Below, in pieces: positions 53,534-63,909 of a stretch of DNA of 64,000 nt. The notes under the pieces were generated by a model. The model saw only the letters and a program-made list of their open reading frames with translations, had not been told where the DNA came from and ran no database searches. The position numbers and the translations under genes were made by a program. The stretch covers positions 434,001 to 498,000 of the forward strand of contig CBDEGO010000004.1 in assembly GCA_965237995.1 (NCBI GenBank), in the 5' to 3' direction. How positions within the stretch are numbered: the stretch's first letter is position 1; each line of letters starts with the position of its first letter. The stretch is from JAAELZ01 sp965237995. Its GTDB lineage: Bacteria > Pseudomonadota > Gammaproteobacteria > Arenicellales > Poriferihabitantaceae.

Positions 53534-53920
53534 ATGAGTAACGTTATTGAACTAACCCAAGAAAACTTCTCTGAAGTTATTGATGGAAACAAAATCGTCA
53601 TCGTTGATTTTTGGGCACCTTGGTGTGGCCCATGTAAGTCATTTGCGCCCACTTTTGAAGCTGCCGCGGAAAAAAATGACGGCATCGTATTTGCCAAGGT
53701 GAATACAGAAGACCAGCAAGAGTTAGGAGCGATGTTTCAAATTCGTTCTATTCCAACTCTTATGGTCTTTAAAGAGCAAATCGTTGTGTTCTCTCAACCA
53801 GGGGCCATGCCTGCTTCTGGCCTTGATGAGTTAGTCGCAAACGCAGCTGGACTAGATATGGACATGGTACGCGAACAAATCGCAGCAAAAGACGCTGAGA
53901 ACGTTAAGGAAAGTGCATAG
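53534..53920 (+). CDS. Thioredoxin
   Basis: A 128-residue thioredoxin with VDFWAPWCGPCKSFAPTFEA (WCGPC active site at residues ~32-36) and the cis-Pro strand IRSIPTLMVFKE. It is a cytoplasmic protein disulfide reductase. The final ~20 residues (EQIAAKDAENVKESA) are a charged tail beyond the ~108-residue E. coli type. A frame from TTG 53522 exists; ATG 53534 is the natural start. Confidence 0.85.
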   Translation: MSNVIELTQENFSEVIDGNKIVIVDFWAPWCGPCKSFAPTFEAAAEKNDGIVFAKVNTEDQQELGAMFQIRSIPTLMVFKEQIVVFSQPGAMPASGLDELVANAAGLDMDMVREQIAAKDAENVKESA

Positions 53921-53999
53921 TTAATCCGAGCTACGGTCAGAAGATAGTTGGCTAACTTCCTTCCGCCCCTAGGTGGAATATAAGTAAATATGAACTAGG

Positions 54000-54365
54000 C
54001 TAAGCGAAGAATATAACGCCTAGCCAAATCACCAAAAATAGCATCATTGCCATAAACACAGCCGCTGAGCCCATGTCCTTAGCGGCGCCGCTCAAAGGGT
54101 GGACTTCGTCACTCACTCTGTCTACCACTGCTTCAATTCCAGAGTTAAGCAATTCTGTCACTAACACTAAAAAAGCAGGTATTAATAGCAATAGCACCTG
54201 CTCAGTGGAATCTCCAATCCAACAAGCTGCAGCAACTACAAATGGCAATAACCAGCATTCTTCTCTAAATGCGGCTTCGTGCGTGTAGGCATACTTAAGC
54301 CCTTGCCATGAATAACCCGCCGCGTCGATAATTCGCGGTAAGCCCTTTTTGCCCGGTTTTGGCAT
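54000..54365 (-). CDS. dgkA: Diacylglycerol kinase (prokaryotic DgkA)
   Basis: A 121-residue integral membrane enzyme with three helices. The DgkA marks are a basic N-terminus, AAFREECWLL, ELLNSGIEAVVDRVSDEVHP with the conserved E-x3-[TS]-x-I-E-x-x-V-D-R pattern, and SAAVFMAMM. It phosphorylates diacylglycerol to phosphatidate at the inner membrane, recycling lipid from membrane-derived glucan synthesis. Twelve bases downstream of the methyltransferase start-to-stop on the same strand. Confidence 0.9.
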   Translation of the reverse strand: MPKPGKKGLPRIIDAAGYSWQGLKYAYTHEAAFREECWLLPFVVAAACWIGDSTEQVLLLLIPAFLVLVTELLNSGIEAVVDRVSDEVHPLSGAAKDMGSAAVFMAMMLFLVIWLGVIFFA

Positions 54366-54376
54366 AATATTATTAT

Positions 54377-55195
54377 CTAGTTATTGTAAGCGCTAAGATA
54401 GCAAATCCACGCGGCATCTGCATCTCCCATCTTGCTCTCTTGATATAGACCATTGCCTTCACCTGTTTGCTTATCTGTACCCTCCCAGTAGACTTTAACT
54501 TGCTCAAAACCTGCTTCTATTAATAGCTCTTGCAATTCAGGAAGTGTCCACAGACGCCAAGCATAGCTAAAAGCCTTATCTATCCTTGAGCCATCTTTAA
54601 ACTCAAAATGAATATAGCACTGCATTGCACCACTAATTGGGTTGTAACTCGCCTGTTCCCAAATATACGTATATGAAAGCCCTCCGTATTCACATTCAGT
54701 TTCTTCGATGATCTCCTTATAAGATTCATATCCGCCGTAGGCATCAATAAATAACACGCCATCTTCACTAAGAGAATGCCGTACGCTGTTAAAGTAGCCC
54801 CTTAAAGAATCTCGCGTATCAAATAACTGATAACTGAAATTCATCGCTAAAATAATTTGCGCTGGCTCCAACTCCACCACCTTAACGTCGTCGCACTGCA
54901 AATGCAGGCTTGAAGCTTGGTCTTGGGCTAAACTGCTTAAATGGTTCTTGCGCGACCAAGCTAATACGGCTGGATCGTTATCTACCCCTATGGCCATATT
55001 TGTAGGACGCCGCTTTACCCATTCAATACTGGTCTGTGCGGTGCCGCAGAAGTCTTCACGCAACAACTCCGCTTGGTAACCGCGAATGCGCTTAAAAGTA
55101 GCGTCTACCATATCAATTTCAGCTTCGACACATTGCACCGCCGCTTCATAAAGATGATGCTTGTCTACGGTATCTGCAATTGATTTCGCTATCAT
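54377..55195 (-). CDS. Class I SAM-dependent methyltransferase
   Basis: A 272-residue Rossmann methyltransferase. The SAM-binding region is reduced (REDFCGTAQTSIEWVKRRPT then MAIGVDNDPAVLAWSRKN), followed by AQIILAMNFSYQLF and GVLFIDAYGGYESYKE, the order of motifs I, II, IV and V. Substrate unknown; the overall look is of a small-molecule enzyme. It is 11 bases upstream of dgkA on the same strand. Confidence 0.72.
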   Translation of the reverse strand: MIAKSIADTVDKHHLYEAAVQCVEAEIDMVDATFKRIRGYQAELLREDFCGTAQTSIEWVKRRPTNMAIGVDNDPAVLAWSRKNHLSSLAQDQASSLHLQCDDVKVVELEPAQIILAMNFSYQLFDTRDSLRGYFNSVRHSLSEDGVLFIDAYGGYESYKEIIEETECEYGGLSYTYIWEQASYNPISGAMQCYIHFEFKDGSRIDKAFSYAWRLWTLPELQELLIEAGFEQVKVYWEGTDKQTGEGNGLYQESKMGDADAAWICYLSAYNN

Positions 55196-55226
55196 GCAGA
55201 CAGGCTATGTTTACAGCAGACCACTG

Positions 55227-56492
55227 TTAGCTATGAATATGGCTCCACGCACGGTAAGCCCGCATGTGTCCGATGGGTTCATGTACACGAATAACGTCTA
55301 CACCTTGCGCACACAAAGCCATACTCACGCCTAAGGTTTCGAGATCTCTGTCGCCATAATTAATTTTGGCGAACCCGTTCATAAATGACTTACGTGAATG
55401 GCCTACCAATAGTCGATGCCCTAATTGACGCAGCGCAGCGCAACTTCTAAGTAACTGCTGGTTTTGCAAATTGGTTTTACCAAAACCAATACCTGGGTCA
55501 AACAACATGTCATTACTATTCATTCCCGCGGCGTTCCATTGCCGTTGCTTCTGCGTTAGCCAATCACTTAGCTGGTCTACACTATCTTTGGTAGGGTCTA
55601 AGTGATCGCTGGGAATAACTGGCACGCTGGTACTGTGCATCGCCACAGCCTGAATGTTGTTGTCCATCACTAGTTGTTGCAATTTCGCGTTGTTAAGCCC
55701 GGTTACATCATTAAGCCAGTTCATCCCGTAAGCGAGCGCTTTTTGTGCCACTTCAACATGTCGCGTATCAATAGAAATAAGAGGCTTAAAATAGTGTGGG
55801 TCTATCAACTCTTTGATCATAGCTAAAGCAGGTTGCAGCCTCTGCCACTCTTCATTCGGTGTCAGCGCTTGTGCATTTGGCCGAGTTGACTCCGCCCCAA
55901 TATCGAACAGCTGGACACCTTCTTCGATCCAATCACAGAGCTTTTGTTGTAGCGCATCTTGGTCGTCAGAAACGCCTCCGTCAGAAAATGAATCCGGCGT
56001 TACATTGACGATACCCATCCATAACGGAATGGGGGTAAGTTCTAAGCTATGTTGGTAAATGGTTTTTCCCTCAACCAACAAACTAGGATTTAAATGCAAC
56101 AAAGGTGTTATCACAAAAGGGCGCTGCAAGCAGGCCAAATGCGGAATGTTTAGGCCTTCCGTACTCACTGAAACACCCTCCCAGACCAGAATATCAATAT
56201 CAATCGGCCTCGGTGACCATTGTGACGCATTCAAATCACGCCCGCATTGCGCTTCAATTTGCTTAACCAAACGCAGTAGTTGCTCGGGGGAATGCTCGCA
56301 CTGCCCTTGTATCGCTAAATTTAAAAAGGGCTTATTCCATTTTGGGTCTGCATCGGGCTTTAACCAAGCTGGAGATTCAACGATTGGCGAAACCTGCGTG
56401 ACCACAAACTTCTGCTGCTTTAGCAATTCTATCGCTTTAGCTAAGTTCTTTTTACGATCGCCCTGATTAGAACCTAATCCTAAATAAATCAC
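55227..56492 (-). CDS. folKP: FolK-FolP fusion: HPPK and dihydropteroate synthase
   Basis: A 421-residue bifunctional enzyme. Residues 1-~150 are HPPK (MIYLGLGSNQGDRKKNLAKA, ESPAWLKPDADPKWNKPFLN, RPIDIDILVWEG), which pyrophosphorylates hydroxymethyl-dihydropterin. Residues ~155-421 are dihydropteroate synthase (GIVNVTPDSFSDGG, DIGAESTRPNA, DPGIGFGKTNLQNQQLLR, VGHSRKSF), which joins the product to p-aminobenzoate. These two folate steps are usually on separate proteins in gammaproteobacteria; the order FolK-FolP is that seen in plants and fungi. It lies 130 bases downstream of hemE. Confidence 0.9.
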   Translation of the reverse strand: MIYLGLGSNQGDRKKNLAKAIELLKQQKFVVTQVSPIVESPAWLKPDADPKWNKPFLNLAIQGQCEHSPEQLLRLVKQIEAQCGRDLNASQWSPRPIDIDILVWEGVSVSTEGLNIPHLACLQRPFVITPLLHLNPSLLVEGKTIYQHSLELTPIPLWMGIVNVTPDSFSDGGVSDDQDALQQKLCDWIEEGVQLFDIGAESTRPNAQALTPNEEWQRLQPALAMIKELIDPHYFKPLISIDTRHVEVAQKALAYGMNWLNDVTGLNNAKLQQLVMDNNIQAVAMHSTSVPVIPSDHLDPTKDSVDQLSDWLTQKQRQWNAAGMNSNDMLFDPGIGFGKTNLQNQQLLRSCAALRQLGHRLLVGHSRKSFMNGFAKINYGDRDLETLGVSMALCAQGVDVIRVHEPIGHMRAYRAWSHIHS

Positions 56493-56622
56493 GACTGTAG
56501 CTTTTCGCGTGCACTACTTTGGATGTCCGTTTTCGAACACTGGGTAGCACCAACGCACTTATCAGCCAAGCCTGCTGCAATTTGATCATGTTTATCTAGC
56601 TTTAATCGCTCAATATTCACGT

Positions 56623-57678
56623 CTAGTTACGCTGCGAATAGGCGTGCACCTCATCCACCATTGCTTTTACATTTTCAGGGTCAATGCCTGGATGAATGCC
56701 ATGGCCCAAATTAAAAATATGGCCATCACCTGCCCCGAAATCATCTAATACCTTCCTGACTTCTTTTCGCACCGTATCTGGGCCTGCGTATAACACTGTT
56801 GGGTCCATATTGCCTTGCAAAGCCACACCGGCACCCAGTCTTGATCTCGCATTTGCGAGTGGTGTCGTCCAATCTAAACTCAGGGCATCACAACCTGTTG
56901 CAGCAATGGATTCTAGCCACTGACCACCGCCTTTAGTAAACAGCACGATTGGAGTTGATTGCGTAATAGGGTCGCTTTTTAAAGCCTGCACAATTTGCCG
57001 CATGTAAGACAAAGAAAACTCTTGATAACACGTAGTGGACAACAGCCCTCCCCAAGTATCAAAAACCATAAGGGCCTGCGCACCCGCCACAACCTGCGCT
57101 TTTAAATAACTAATGACCGCTTCAGTTACTTTACCTAACAATTTATTCGCCGCAGTCGGCTCTTTAAAGATCATACCTTTGGCATATTTGAAGTCTTTAC
57201 TGCTACCGCCTTCAACCATGTAAGTCATCAATGTCCACGGGCTGCCCGTAAAACCTATGAGCGGCACCTTATCATTTAATTCATGCCGAATGAGCTTGAC
57301 TGCATCAAACACATAAGCCAGCTCACTATCTACGTCGAGTTTAGCTAAGGCATCTATCTGCTTAGTCGAACGGATAGGGTCAGAAAATACAGGGCCTACA
57401 CCTTCATTGAGAGACAAGCCCAAGCCCATAGCATCGGGAATAGTCAGAATATCTGAGAATAAAATAGCCGCGTCTAACTCAAAACGTTCAAGCGGTTGCA
57501 AGGTGACCTCACAGGCCAATTCTGGGGTTTTGCACAGTGTTAGAAAGTCTCCGGCTTTTTCTCTGGTTGCGCGATACTCAGGTAAATACCGACCTGCTTG
57601 GCGCATCATCCATACGGGTGTGCAGTCTACTGGCTCGCAAGCTAACGCTTTTAAAAAGCGGTCATTTTTTACTGTCAT
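56623..57678 (-). CDS. hemE: Uroporphyrinogen decarboxylase
   Basis: A 351-residue cytoplasmic enzyme of full length. It shows the two signatures PVWMMRQAGRYLPEYRATRE near the N-terminus and GFTGSPWTLMTYMVEGGSSK in the middle, plus the catalytic Asp in ILFSDILTIPDAMG and QGNMDPTVLYAG. It decarboxylates uroporphyrinogen III to coproporphyrinogen III in haem synthesis. It starts 19 bases after the gltD stop and may share its transcript. Confidence 0.93.
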   Translation of the reverse strand: MTVKNDRFLKALACEPVDCTPVWMMRQAGRYLPEYRATREKAGDFLTLCKTPELACEVTLQPLERFELDAAILFSDILTIPDAMGLGLSLNEGVGPVFSDPIRSTKQIDALAKLDVDSELAYVFDAVKLIRHELNDKVPLIGFTGSPWTLMTYMVEGGSSKDFKYAKGMIFKEPTAANKLLGKVTEAVISYLKAQVVAGAQALMVFDTWGGLLSTTCYQEFSLSYMRQIVQALKSDPITQSTPIVLFTKGGGQWLESIAATGCDALSLDWTTPLANARSRLGAGVALQGNMDPTVLYAGPDTVRKEVRKVLDDFGAGDGHIFNLGHGIHPGIDPENVKAMVDEVHAYSQRN

Positions 57679-57697
57679 TTTAACAAACCGATAAAAG

Positions 57698-59152
57698 TTA
57701 GCGCGGGAGTTGACTATCGCCCATTAAATAAACATCTACCGAGCGCGCAGCCTGCCGCCCTTCACGGATTGCCCACACAACCAAAGACTGCCCTCTACGA
57801 GTGTCTCCAGTCGCAAATACGCCTTCGACTGACGAATGATAGGCCAGTTCTCCTTCTGTGCTGGCTTCGACATTGCCGCGACCATCAAAGTTCACGTCCA
57901 ATTCTTTTAACATACCCGCTTGTACCGGGTGTACAAACCCCATCGCCAAGGTCACTAAATCAGCCTTAATTTCAAACTCGGACCCCGCTATTTCAGACAT
58001 TTGCCAAGCGCCTTTATCGTCTTGCTTCCAATCTACCTTGACGCAATCGACGTGCGTTAATTGTCCTTTTTCATTACCGACGAAACGCTTGGTTAAGATG
58101 CCCCACATACGCTCGCAGCCTTCTTCTTGTGATGAAGAAGTGCGCATCTTATTCGGCCAATCAGGCCAGACTAGCCCTTTATCTTCTTGCTCTGGAGGCT
58201 GTGGCATTATTTCAATTTGCGTGATGCTTGCTGCGCCGTGACGTCCCGACGTACCTATGCAATCCGACCCAGTATCACCACCACCAATCACTAACACGTG
58301 CTTATCTTTAGCAGAAATGACCTGCTCGGCCGCGTTATCATCTCCCTGCACCCAAGCAGTGTTACGACGTAAGAAGTCCATGGCGAAATGAACGCCATTT
58401 AAATCACGGCCTTCAATAGGTAGGTCACGCGGTTTTTCTGAACCACTCGCCAATACGATTGCGTCAAACTTGCGCCATAGCTTCCACACGGGCAGATCGA
58501 CGCCCACATGGGTGTTGGTATGAAAATGTACGCCTTCGCGGCGCATCTGACTCATCCGCCGATCTATTACCGCTTTATCTAATTTGAAATCAGGGATGCC
58601 GTAGCGTAATAAGCCACCAATTCTCGCTTGTTTTTCATAGACATCAACTTGATGTCCAGCGCGCGCTAACTGCTGCGCACAAGCCAAGCCCGCTGGGCCT
58701 GACCCAATAATCGCAACACGCTTTCCGCTACGGTGTTTTGCAATGCGCGGCTCAACCCAATTATTTTCCCACCCTTTTTCAATAATGGCTTGTTCAATCG
58801 TCTTAATTGTTACAGGCTCATTAGTGATATTCAGTGTGCACGACTCCTGACAGGGCGCAGGACAAATGCGACCCGTGAATTCAGGAAAATTGTTAGTTGA
58901 ATGTAACTGATCTAATGCCTCTCGCCATTGACCGTTGTAGACTAAATCATTCCAATCAGGGATTTGGTTATCTACTGGGCAACCCGTATGGCAATAAGGT
59001 ATACCGCAATCCATACAGCGTGCACCCTGCGCTGAGACTTCTTCATCTGAAAAGTTGATTACAAACTCTTTAAAGTGTTTTAGCCGCTCGTCAACAGGGG
59101 CGTAACCACGCTCGTTTCGCGGTATTTCGATAAATCCGGTTGGCTTTCCCAT
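57698..59152 (-). CDS. gltD: Glutamate synthase [NADPH] small subunit
   Basis: A 484-residue protein. Residues ~35-110 hold the cysteines of two 4Fe-4S clusters (CMDCGIPYCHTGCP, CPAPCQESCTLNI), then the FAD site VAIIGSGPAGLACAQQLARA and the NADPH site VLVIGGGDTGSDCIG. It passes electrons from NADPH to the large subunit for glutamate synthesis. Its start overlaps the gltB stop by one base, which indicates coupled translation. Confidence 0.93.
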   Translation of the reverse strand: MGKPTGFIEIPRNERGYAPVDERLKHFKEFVINFSDEEVSAQGARCMDCGIPYCHTGCPVDNQIPDWNDLVYNGQWREALDQLHSTNNFPEFTGRICPAPCQESCTLNITNEPVTIKTIEQAIIEKGWENNWVEPRIAKHRSGKRVAIIGSGPAGLACAQQLARAGHQVDVYEKQARIGGLLRYGIPDFKLDKAVIDRRMSQMRREGVHFHTNTHVGVDLPVWKLWRKFDAIVLASGSEKPRDLPIEGRDLNGVHFAMDFLRRNTAWVQGDDNAAEQVISAKDKHVLVIGGGDTGSDCIGTSGRHGAASITQIEIMPQPPEQEDKGLVWPDWPNKMRTSSSQEEGCERMWGILTKRFVGNEKGQLTHVDCVKVDWKQDDKGAWQMSEIAGSEFEIKADLVTLAMGFVHPVQAGMLKELDVNFDGRGNVEASTEGELAYHSSVEGVFATGDTRRGQSLVVWAIREGRQAARSVDVYLMGDSQLPR

Positions 59153-62100
59153 TACACACCCTCCTTAACTGGAGCATCTGAGAGCGAAGCTTGCGCCCGT
59201 TCTAACAATGCACGTTTATAATCTATCGGCATCACCTTGATGAACTGCTGTTTTGACTCTTGCCAGTTATCCAAAATGCGGCTAGCAACTGGGCTATTGG
59301 TATAATTTTTATGACGCAAAATAAGGTGCTTCAAGCGGTTTTCATCAAACCGCGTTAGCTCCTCAGCCACTTGCTGATCACTCGCCTCTTGGAACTGCAT
59401 ATCAGCAAGTGATTCAAGCTCTACCATTTCCGTGTTACATCGAGACTTAAACAAACCAGATTGGTCGAAAACATAAGCCATACCACCAGACATACCGGCA
59501 GCAAAGTTTCGACCCGTTTCGCCCAAACAAACCATAATGCCACCTGTCATGTATTCACAGCCATGGTCACCAACGCCTTCTACTACAGCCGTTGCTCCTG
59601 AGTTGCGTACACAAAAACGTTCACCGGCTACGCCGTTGAAGTAAGCTTCTCCAGCAATCGCACCGTATAGCACGGTATTACCTACGATAATATTTTCTTC
59701 GGGTTTGGTAATGGCGCACTGGGCATTAGGGTAAATAATGATGCGGCCACCAGACAAGCCTTTGCCAACATAATCGTTACCTTCACCCTCAAGTTCGATA
59801 GTTACGCCTCGCGCAAGCCAAGCCGCAAGTGACTGGCCCGCTCTACCCTGCGCCTTGATGTGAATAGTATCGTCAGCCAAGCCTTTGTGGCCGTATCGCT
59901 TAGCCACTTCGCCAGAAATCATCGCTCCGATAGTACGATTGTAATTATGCACTTGAGTTTGTATTTGCACGGGCGTGCCATTTTCAAGTGCATCTTGTGC
60001 TTGCTTAATTAATGTATGATCTAACGCTTTGTCTAAACCGTGATCTTGGTCGATTTCGCGGCGAATACCGATAGAATCGTCAACCTTTGGCTTAGTAAGC
60101 AAACGAGTAAAGTCCAAACCTTGTGCTTTCCAGTGGTTGATCGCTTTGCGAGAATCAAGGCATTGAAATTGCCCGGTCATTTCGTCCATTGTGCGAAACC
60201 CAAGTTTCGCCATCAGCTCACGCACTTCTTCGGCCACGAAGAAAAAGTAATTAACCACATGTTCTGGTTGCCCTGTAAAACGTTTACGTAATTCGGGATC
60301 TTGCGTCGCCACGCCAACAGGGCAAGTATTTAGATGACACTTACGCATCATAATGCAGCCTTCTGCAATCAGCGGCGCAGTTGCAAAACCAAATTCATCA
60401 GCGCCTAACAAAGCGCCAATCACCACATCTCTTCCGGTTCGAATGCCACCGTCTACTTGCACTGCAATTCGATTGCGTAGATTATTCATGACCAAGGTTT
60501 GATGCGTCTCAGATAGGCCGATCTCCCATGGCGAACCTGCGTGTTTAATTGACGTTAATGGGCTTGCGCCTGTCCCTCCGTCATAGCCCGCGATGGTGAC
60601 ATGGTCAGCATGTGCCTTAGACACGCCAGCCGCCACAGTGCCCACACCAACCTCTGAAACCAACTTAACGGAGATGCGCGCCTGTGGATTGACGTTTTTT
60701 AAATCGTGAATTAGTTGCGCTAAGTCTTCTATCGAATAAATATCGTGATGCGGAGGCGGTGAAATCAAACCTACTCCTGGAGTTGAATGACGCACATTAG
60801 CGATGCGTTGGTCGACTTTATGGCCAGGCAATTGTCCACCTTCGCCAGGCTTTGCACCTTGCGCCATCTTGATTTGAATATCGTCGGCGTTGACTAAATA
60901 TTCTGTTGTCACACCAAATCTTCCAGAGGCAACTTGCTTGATCGCTGAGCGCTCCGGATTGGGTGAGCCATCTTTAAGCGGATTAAAACGCGCTGCTTCC
61001 TCACCGCCTTCACCCGTATTCGAGCGCCCTCCAATCTGATTCATTGCAACCGCCAGCGTTGAATGCGCTTCGTAAGAAATGGAACCAAAAGACATAGCTC
61101 CCGTTGAAAAACGCTTTACGATTTCTTGCGCCGATTCAACTTCGTCCAATGAAACCGGCTTTGGTGCATAGTTGAACTTAAACAAGCCACGCAAATTAAG
61201 CATACGCGCCTGTTGCTCATTCATCTGCTTGGAAAACGCCTTAAAGCTACTCCAGTCATTACCGCGCACTGCGTGCTGCAACGCTGAAACTGATTCAGGC
61301 GTCCAAGCATGTTGCTCGCCACGTAAACGCATAGCGTAATCGCCACCGACGTCGAGATGCTTGCTGTAAATTGGGTTGTGGCTATAGGCATTTTGATGCC
61401 ATTGGAAGGTTTCTTGTGCAATTTCTTCTAGGCCAGCGCCCTCTACGGTGGTCGCGGTGCCAGTGAAATACTTAGCGACAAACTCAGTTGACAAACCAAT
61501 TGCATCAAATATTTGCGCTCCGCAATAGGACTGATAGGTAGAAATACCCATCTTTGACATCACTTTCTTTAATCCTTTACCTAATGCTTTGATGTAACGA
61601 TCACGTGCGTCTTCAAAGCTGAGTTCTTTGGTTAAGTTACCCAGTTCCGACTGAATGGTGTCTAGTGCTAGATAGGGGTTAATCGCTTCTGCTCCATAAC
61701 CTGCCAGCGTCGCAAAATGATGCACTTCGATCGCTGCCCCGGTTTCAACCACCAAACCAGTTTGTGTGCGCAAACCCTTTCGAATTAAATGATGATGTAC
61801 CGCTGCCGTTGCGAGTAAAGAAGGAATCGCGATGTGATCACTGTCAAGCCAACGATCAGACAAAATAAGAATATTATTACCTTTGAGCACCAGCGACTCA
61901 GCCTTTCTACAAATGGCGCCTAAGGCAGGCTTCATCCCTGCTGAGCCTTTGTCTGCAGGATAGCAAATATCTATTGTGCGAGTTAAAAAAGCATCCGTTC
62001 GGTCTTCAATCTTACGAATTGCTTCTAGTTCACTATTAGTTAGTATCGGCTGACGTACTTCCAAGCGCATCGACTTTCCACCCGAATCGCGATCAAGCAA

Positions 62101-63750
62101 ATTAGGACGCGGCCCGATTAGCGATACTAAAGACATCACAACATCTTCACGTATCGGATCGATAGGCGGGTTGGTGACTTGCGCGAAGTTTTGCTTAAAG
62201 TAAGTGGACAGGTGCTTTGACTTGGAAGACAACACAGAAGGTGGCACGTCTGTTCCCATTGAACCGGTGGCTTCCATCCCAGTTTCCAGCATAGGCCGTA
62301 GCAAAAATTTGACGTCCTCTTGCGTGTAACCAAATGCTTGTTGCGTATTCAACAGCGTTTTTTTGCCCGGTGCCATGGCACCCACCACGCTTGGCAATTG
62401 GTGAACATTCATTTGTGCTTGATCTAACCAATCTTGAAACGGTTGAGACTGAGCCAAATCCGACTTAAGTTCACTGTCATCGACAATCCGACCTTGCTCC
62501 AAGTCGATTAAAAACATTTTGCCCGGTTGTAAGCGCCATTTCTTTACGATTTTTTCTTCAGGTATATCCAATACGCCAACTTCAGAGGCCATCACGCACA
62601 AGTCGTCATCTGTAATGATGTATCGTGCTGGACGTAAGCCATTTCGGTCTAAGGTTGCACCAATTTGACGCCCGTCAGTAAACGCCACAGCGGCTGGTCC
62701 ATCCCATGGTTCCATTAACGCAGCATGGTATTCATAAAAGGCGCGCAGATCTTTATCCATCAACGGATTATTCGACCATGCTTCCGGAATCAACATCATC
62801 ATCGCATGGGTAAGAGAATAACCCGACAAGGTTAATAGCTCTAGGGTATTGTCAAAACACGCTGAATCAGATTGACTATCGTCAATCAACGGCCACACTT
62901 TTTCTAGATCATCACCGAATAGATCGCTTGCCATAGAGTGACGACGTGCCGCCATCCAGTTCTTATTACCACGAACCGTATTAATTTCACCATTATGCGC
63001 GATCATCCTGTAAGGATGCGATAACTGCCACGTCGGAAATGTATTGGTAGAAAATCGCTGATGCACCAACGCCATCGCAGACACCACACTTGAGTCGAGT
63101 AAATCAACGTAGTATTCACCCACCTGATCGGCCATTAATAAGCCTTTATAATTGACAGTGCGAGATGAAAATGAGGTGAAATAGACTTGATTGCTCCCGG
63201 ACCAGTTGGCTGTACGTAACTGGTTTTCAATCAGCTTGCGAACCACAAATATTTTTCTCTCAAACGCATCTTGATCAATACAATGATCTGCGCGACCTAC
63301 AAATAATTGTTTGATGCTGGGCTCAGTTGGTTTTACCGACTCACCAAGCCCTTCGTTCTCAACCGGCACTTCACGCCAACCCAATAGTGTTTGGCCTTCA
63401 TCAATGACCACTTTTTCAATGAGCTCCTGCGCCAAGGCTTGCTCTTCGGCATCTTTAGGCAAGAATACAAAACCAACCGCATACTCACCTAATTTAGGCA
63501 GTGCAAAATCTGTATTAGATCGAAAGAACGTATCAGGAAGCTGAATTAAGATTCCAGCACCATCACCTGCTTTTGGGTCAGCGCCTACCGCTCCGCGGTG
63601 CTCAATGCGCTTTAGGATATCTAAGCCCATGCTAACAATATCATGAGTTTGGTTTCCCTTAATGTTAGCAACAAAGCCAACACCACAAGCGTCGTGTTCG
63701 TTAGCGGGATCGTATAGACCTTGTTTAGATGGAAGACCGTACTGGCTCAT
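59152..63750 (-). CDS. gltB: Glutamate synthase [NADPH] large subunit
   Basis: 1532 residues from ATG 63750, which has GAGG 7-10 bases upstream and reads MSQYGLPSKQGLYDPANEHD, ACGVGFV; Cys in ACGVGF becomes the N-terminal nucleophile after propeptide removal. The glutaminase domain (HNGEINTVRGN) is followed by the FMN/3Fe-4S synthase domain (VEVGVGTVAAGVSKAHADHV-like region, MRKCHLNTCPVGVATQDP) and the C-terminal beta-helix. It makes two glutamates from glutamine and 2-oxoglutarate. An in-frame ATG at 63762 is less well placed. Confidence 0.95.
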   Translation of the reverse strand: MSQYGLPSKQGLYDPANEHDACGVGFVANIKGNQTHDIVSMGLDILKRIEHRGAVGADPKAGDGAGILIQLPDTFFRSNTDFALPKLGEYAVGFVFLPKDAEEQALAQELIEKVVIDEGQTLLGWREVPVENEGLGESVKPTEPSIKQLFVGRADHCIDQDAFERKIFVVRKLIENQLRTANWSGSNQVYFTSFSSRTVNYKGLLMADQVGEYYVDLLDSSVVSAMALVHQRFSTNTFPTWQLSHPYRMIAHNGEINTVRGNKNWMAARRHSMASDLFGDDLEKVWPLIDDSQSDSACFDNTLELLTLSGYSLTHAMMMLIPEAWSNNPLMDKDLRAFYEYHAALMEPWDGPAAVAFTDGRQIGATLDRNGLRPARYIITDDDLCVMASEVGVLDIPEEKIVKKWRLQPGKMFLIDLEQGRIVDDSELKSDLAQSQPFQDWLDQAQMNVHQLPSVVGAMAPGKKTLLNTQQAFGYTQEDVKFLLRPMLETGMEATGSMGTDVPPSVLSSKSKHLSTYFKQNFAQVTNPPIDPIREDVVMSLVSLIGPRPNLLDRDSGGKSMRLEVRQPILTNSELEAIRKIEDRTDAFLTRTIDICYPADKGSAGMKPALGAICRKAESLVLKGNNILILSDRWLDSDHIAIPSLLATAAVHHHLIRKGLRTQTGLVVETGAAIEVHHFATLAGYGAEAINPYLALDTIQSELGNLTKELSFEDARDRYIKALGKGLKKVMSKMGISTYQSYCGAQIFDAIGLSTEFVAKYFTGTATTVEGAGLEEIAQETFQWHQNAYSHNPIYSKHLDVGGDYAMRLRGEQHAWTPESVSALQHAVRGNDWSSFKAFSKQMNEQQARMLNLRGLFKFNYAPKPVSLDEVESAQEIVKRFSTGAMSFGSISYEAHSTLAVAMNQIGGRSNTGEGGEEAARFNPLKDGSPNPERSAIKQVASGRFGVTTEYLVNADDIQIKMAQGAKPGEGGQLPGHKVDQRIANVRHSTPGVGLISPPPHHDIYSIEDLAQLIHDLKNVNPQARISVKLVSEVGVGTVAAGVSKAHADHVTIAGYDGGTGASPLTSIKHAGSPWEIGLSETHQTLVMNNLRNRIAVQVDGGIRTGRDVVIGALLGADEFGFATAPLIAEGCIMMRKCHLNTCPVGVATQDPELRKRFTGQPEHVVNYFFFVAEEVRELMAKLGFRTMDEMTGQFQCLDSRKAINHWKAQGLDFTRLLTKPKVDDSIGIRREIDQDHGLDKALDHTLIKQAQDALENGTPVQIQTQVHNYNRTIGAMISGEVAKRYGHKGLADDTIHIKAQGRAGQSLAAWLARGVTIELEGEGNDYVGKGLSGGRIIIYPNAQCAITKPEENIIVGNTVLYGAIAGEAYFNGVAGERFCVRNSGATAVVEGVGDHGCEYMTGGIMVCLGETGRNFAAGMSGGMAYVFDQSGLFKSRCNTEMVELESLADMQFQEASDQQVAEELTRFDENRLKHLILRHKNYTNSPVASRILDNWQESKQQFIKVMPIDYKRALLERAQASLSDAPVKEGV

Positions 63751-63864
63751 GGATAACCTCATTATTCTTTTAAGTGACGTGAAGCTGGGCTTTATAAATA
63801 CTGTTCAGCTTAACATTCAGCCGTGATGCCCAACGCACCGTTCACCCTATTTAACTGCGATAAA

Positions 63865-63888
63865 AAAGGCCGTCCTGAGACGGCCTTT
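63865..63888. terminator. Strong bidirectional-type terminator
   Basis: AAAGGCCGTC pairs perfectly with GACGGCCTTT around a CTGA loop, with an A-run on one side and TTT(AAAATTT) on the other. It ends the minus-strand gene at 63910 and insulates gltB. Confidence 0.85.
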
Positions 63889-63909
63889 AAAATTTGTTTT
63901 TCGGACCGC

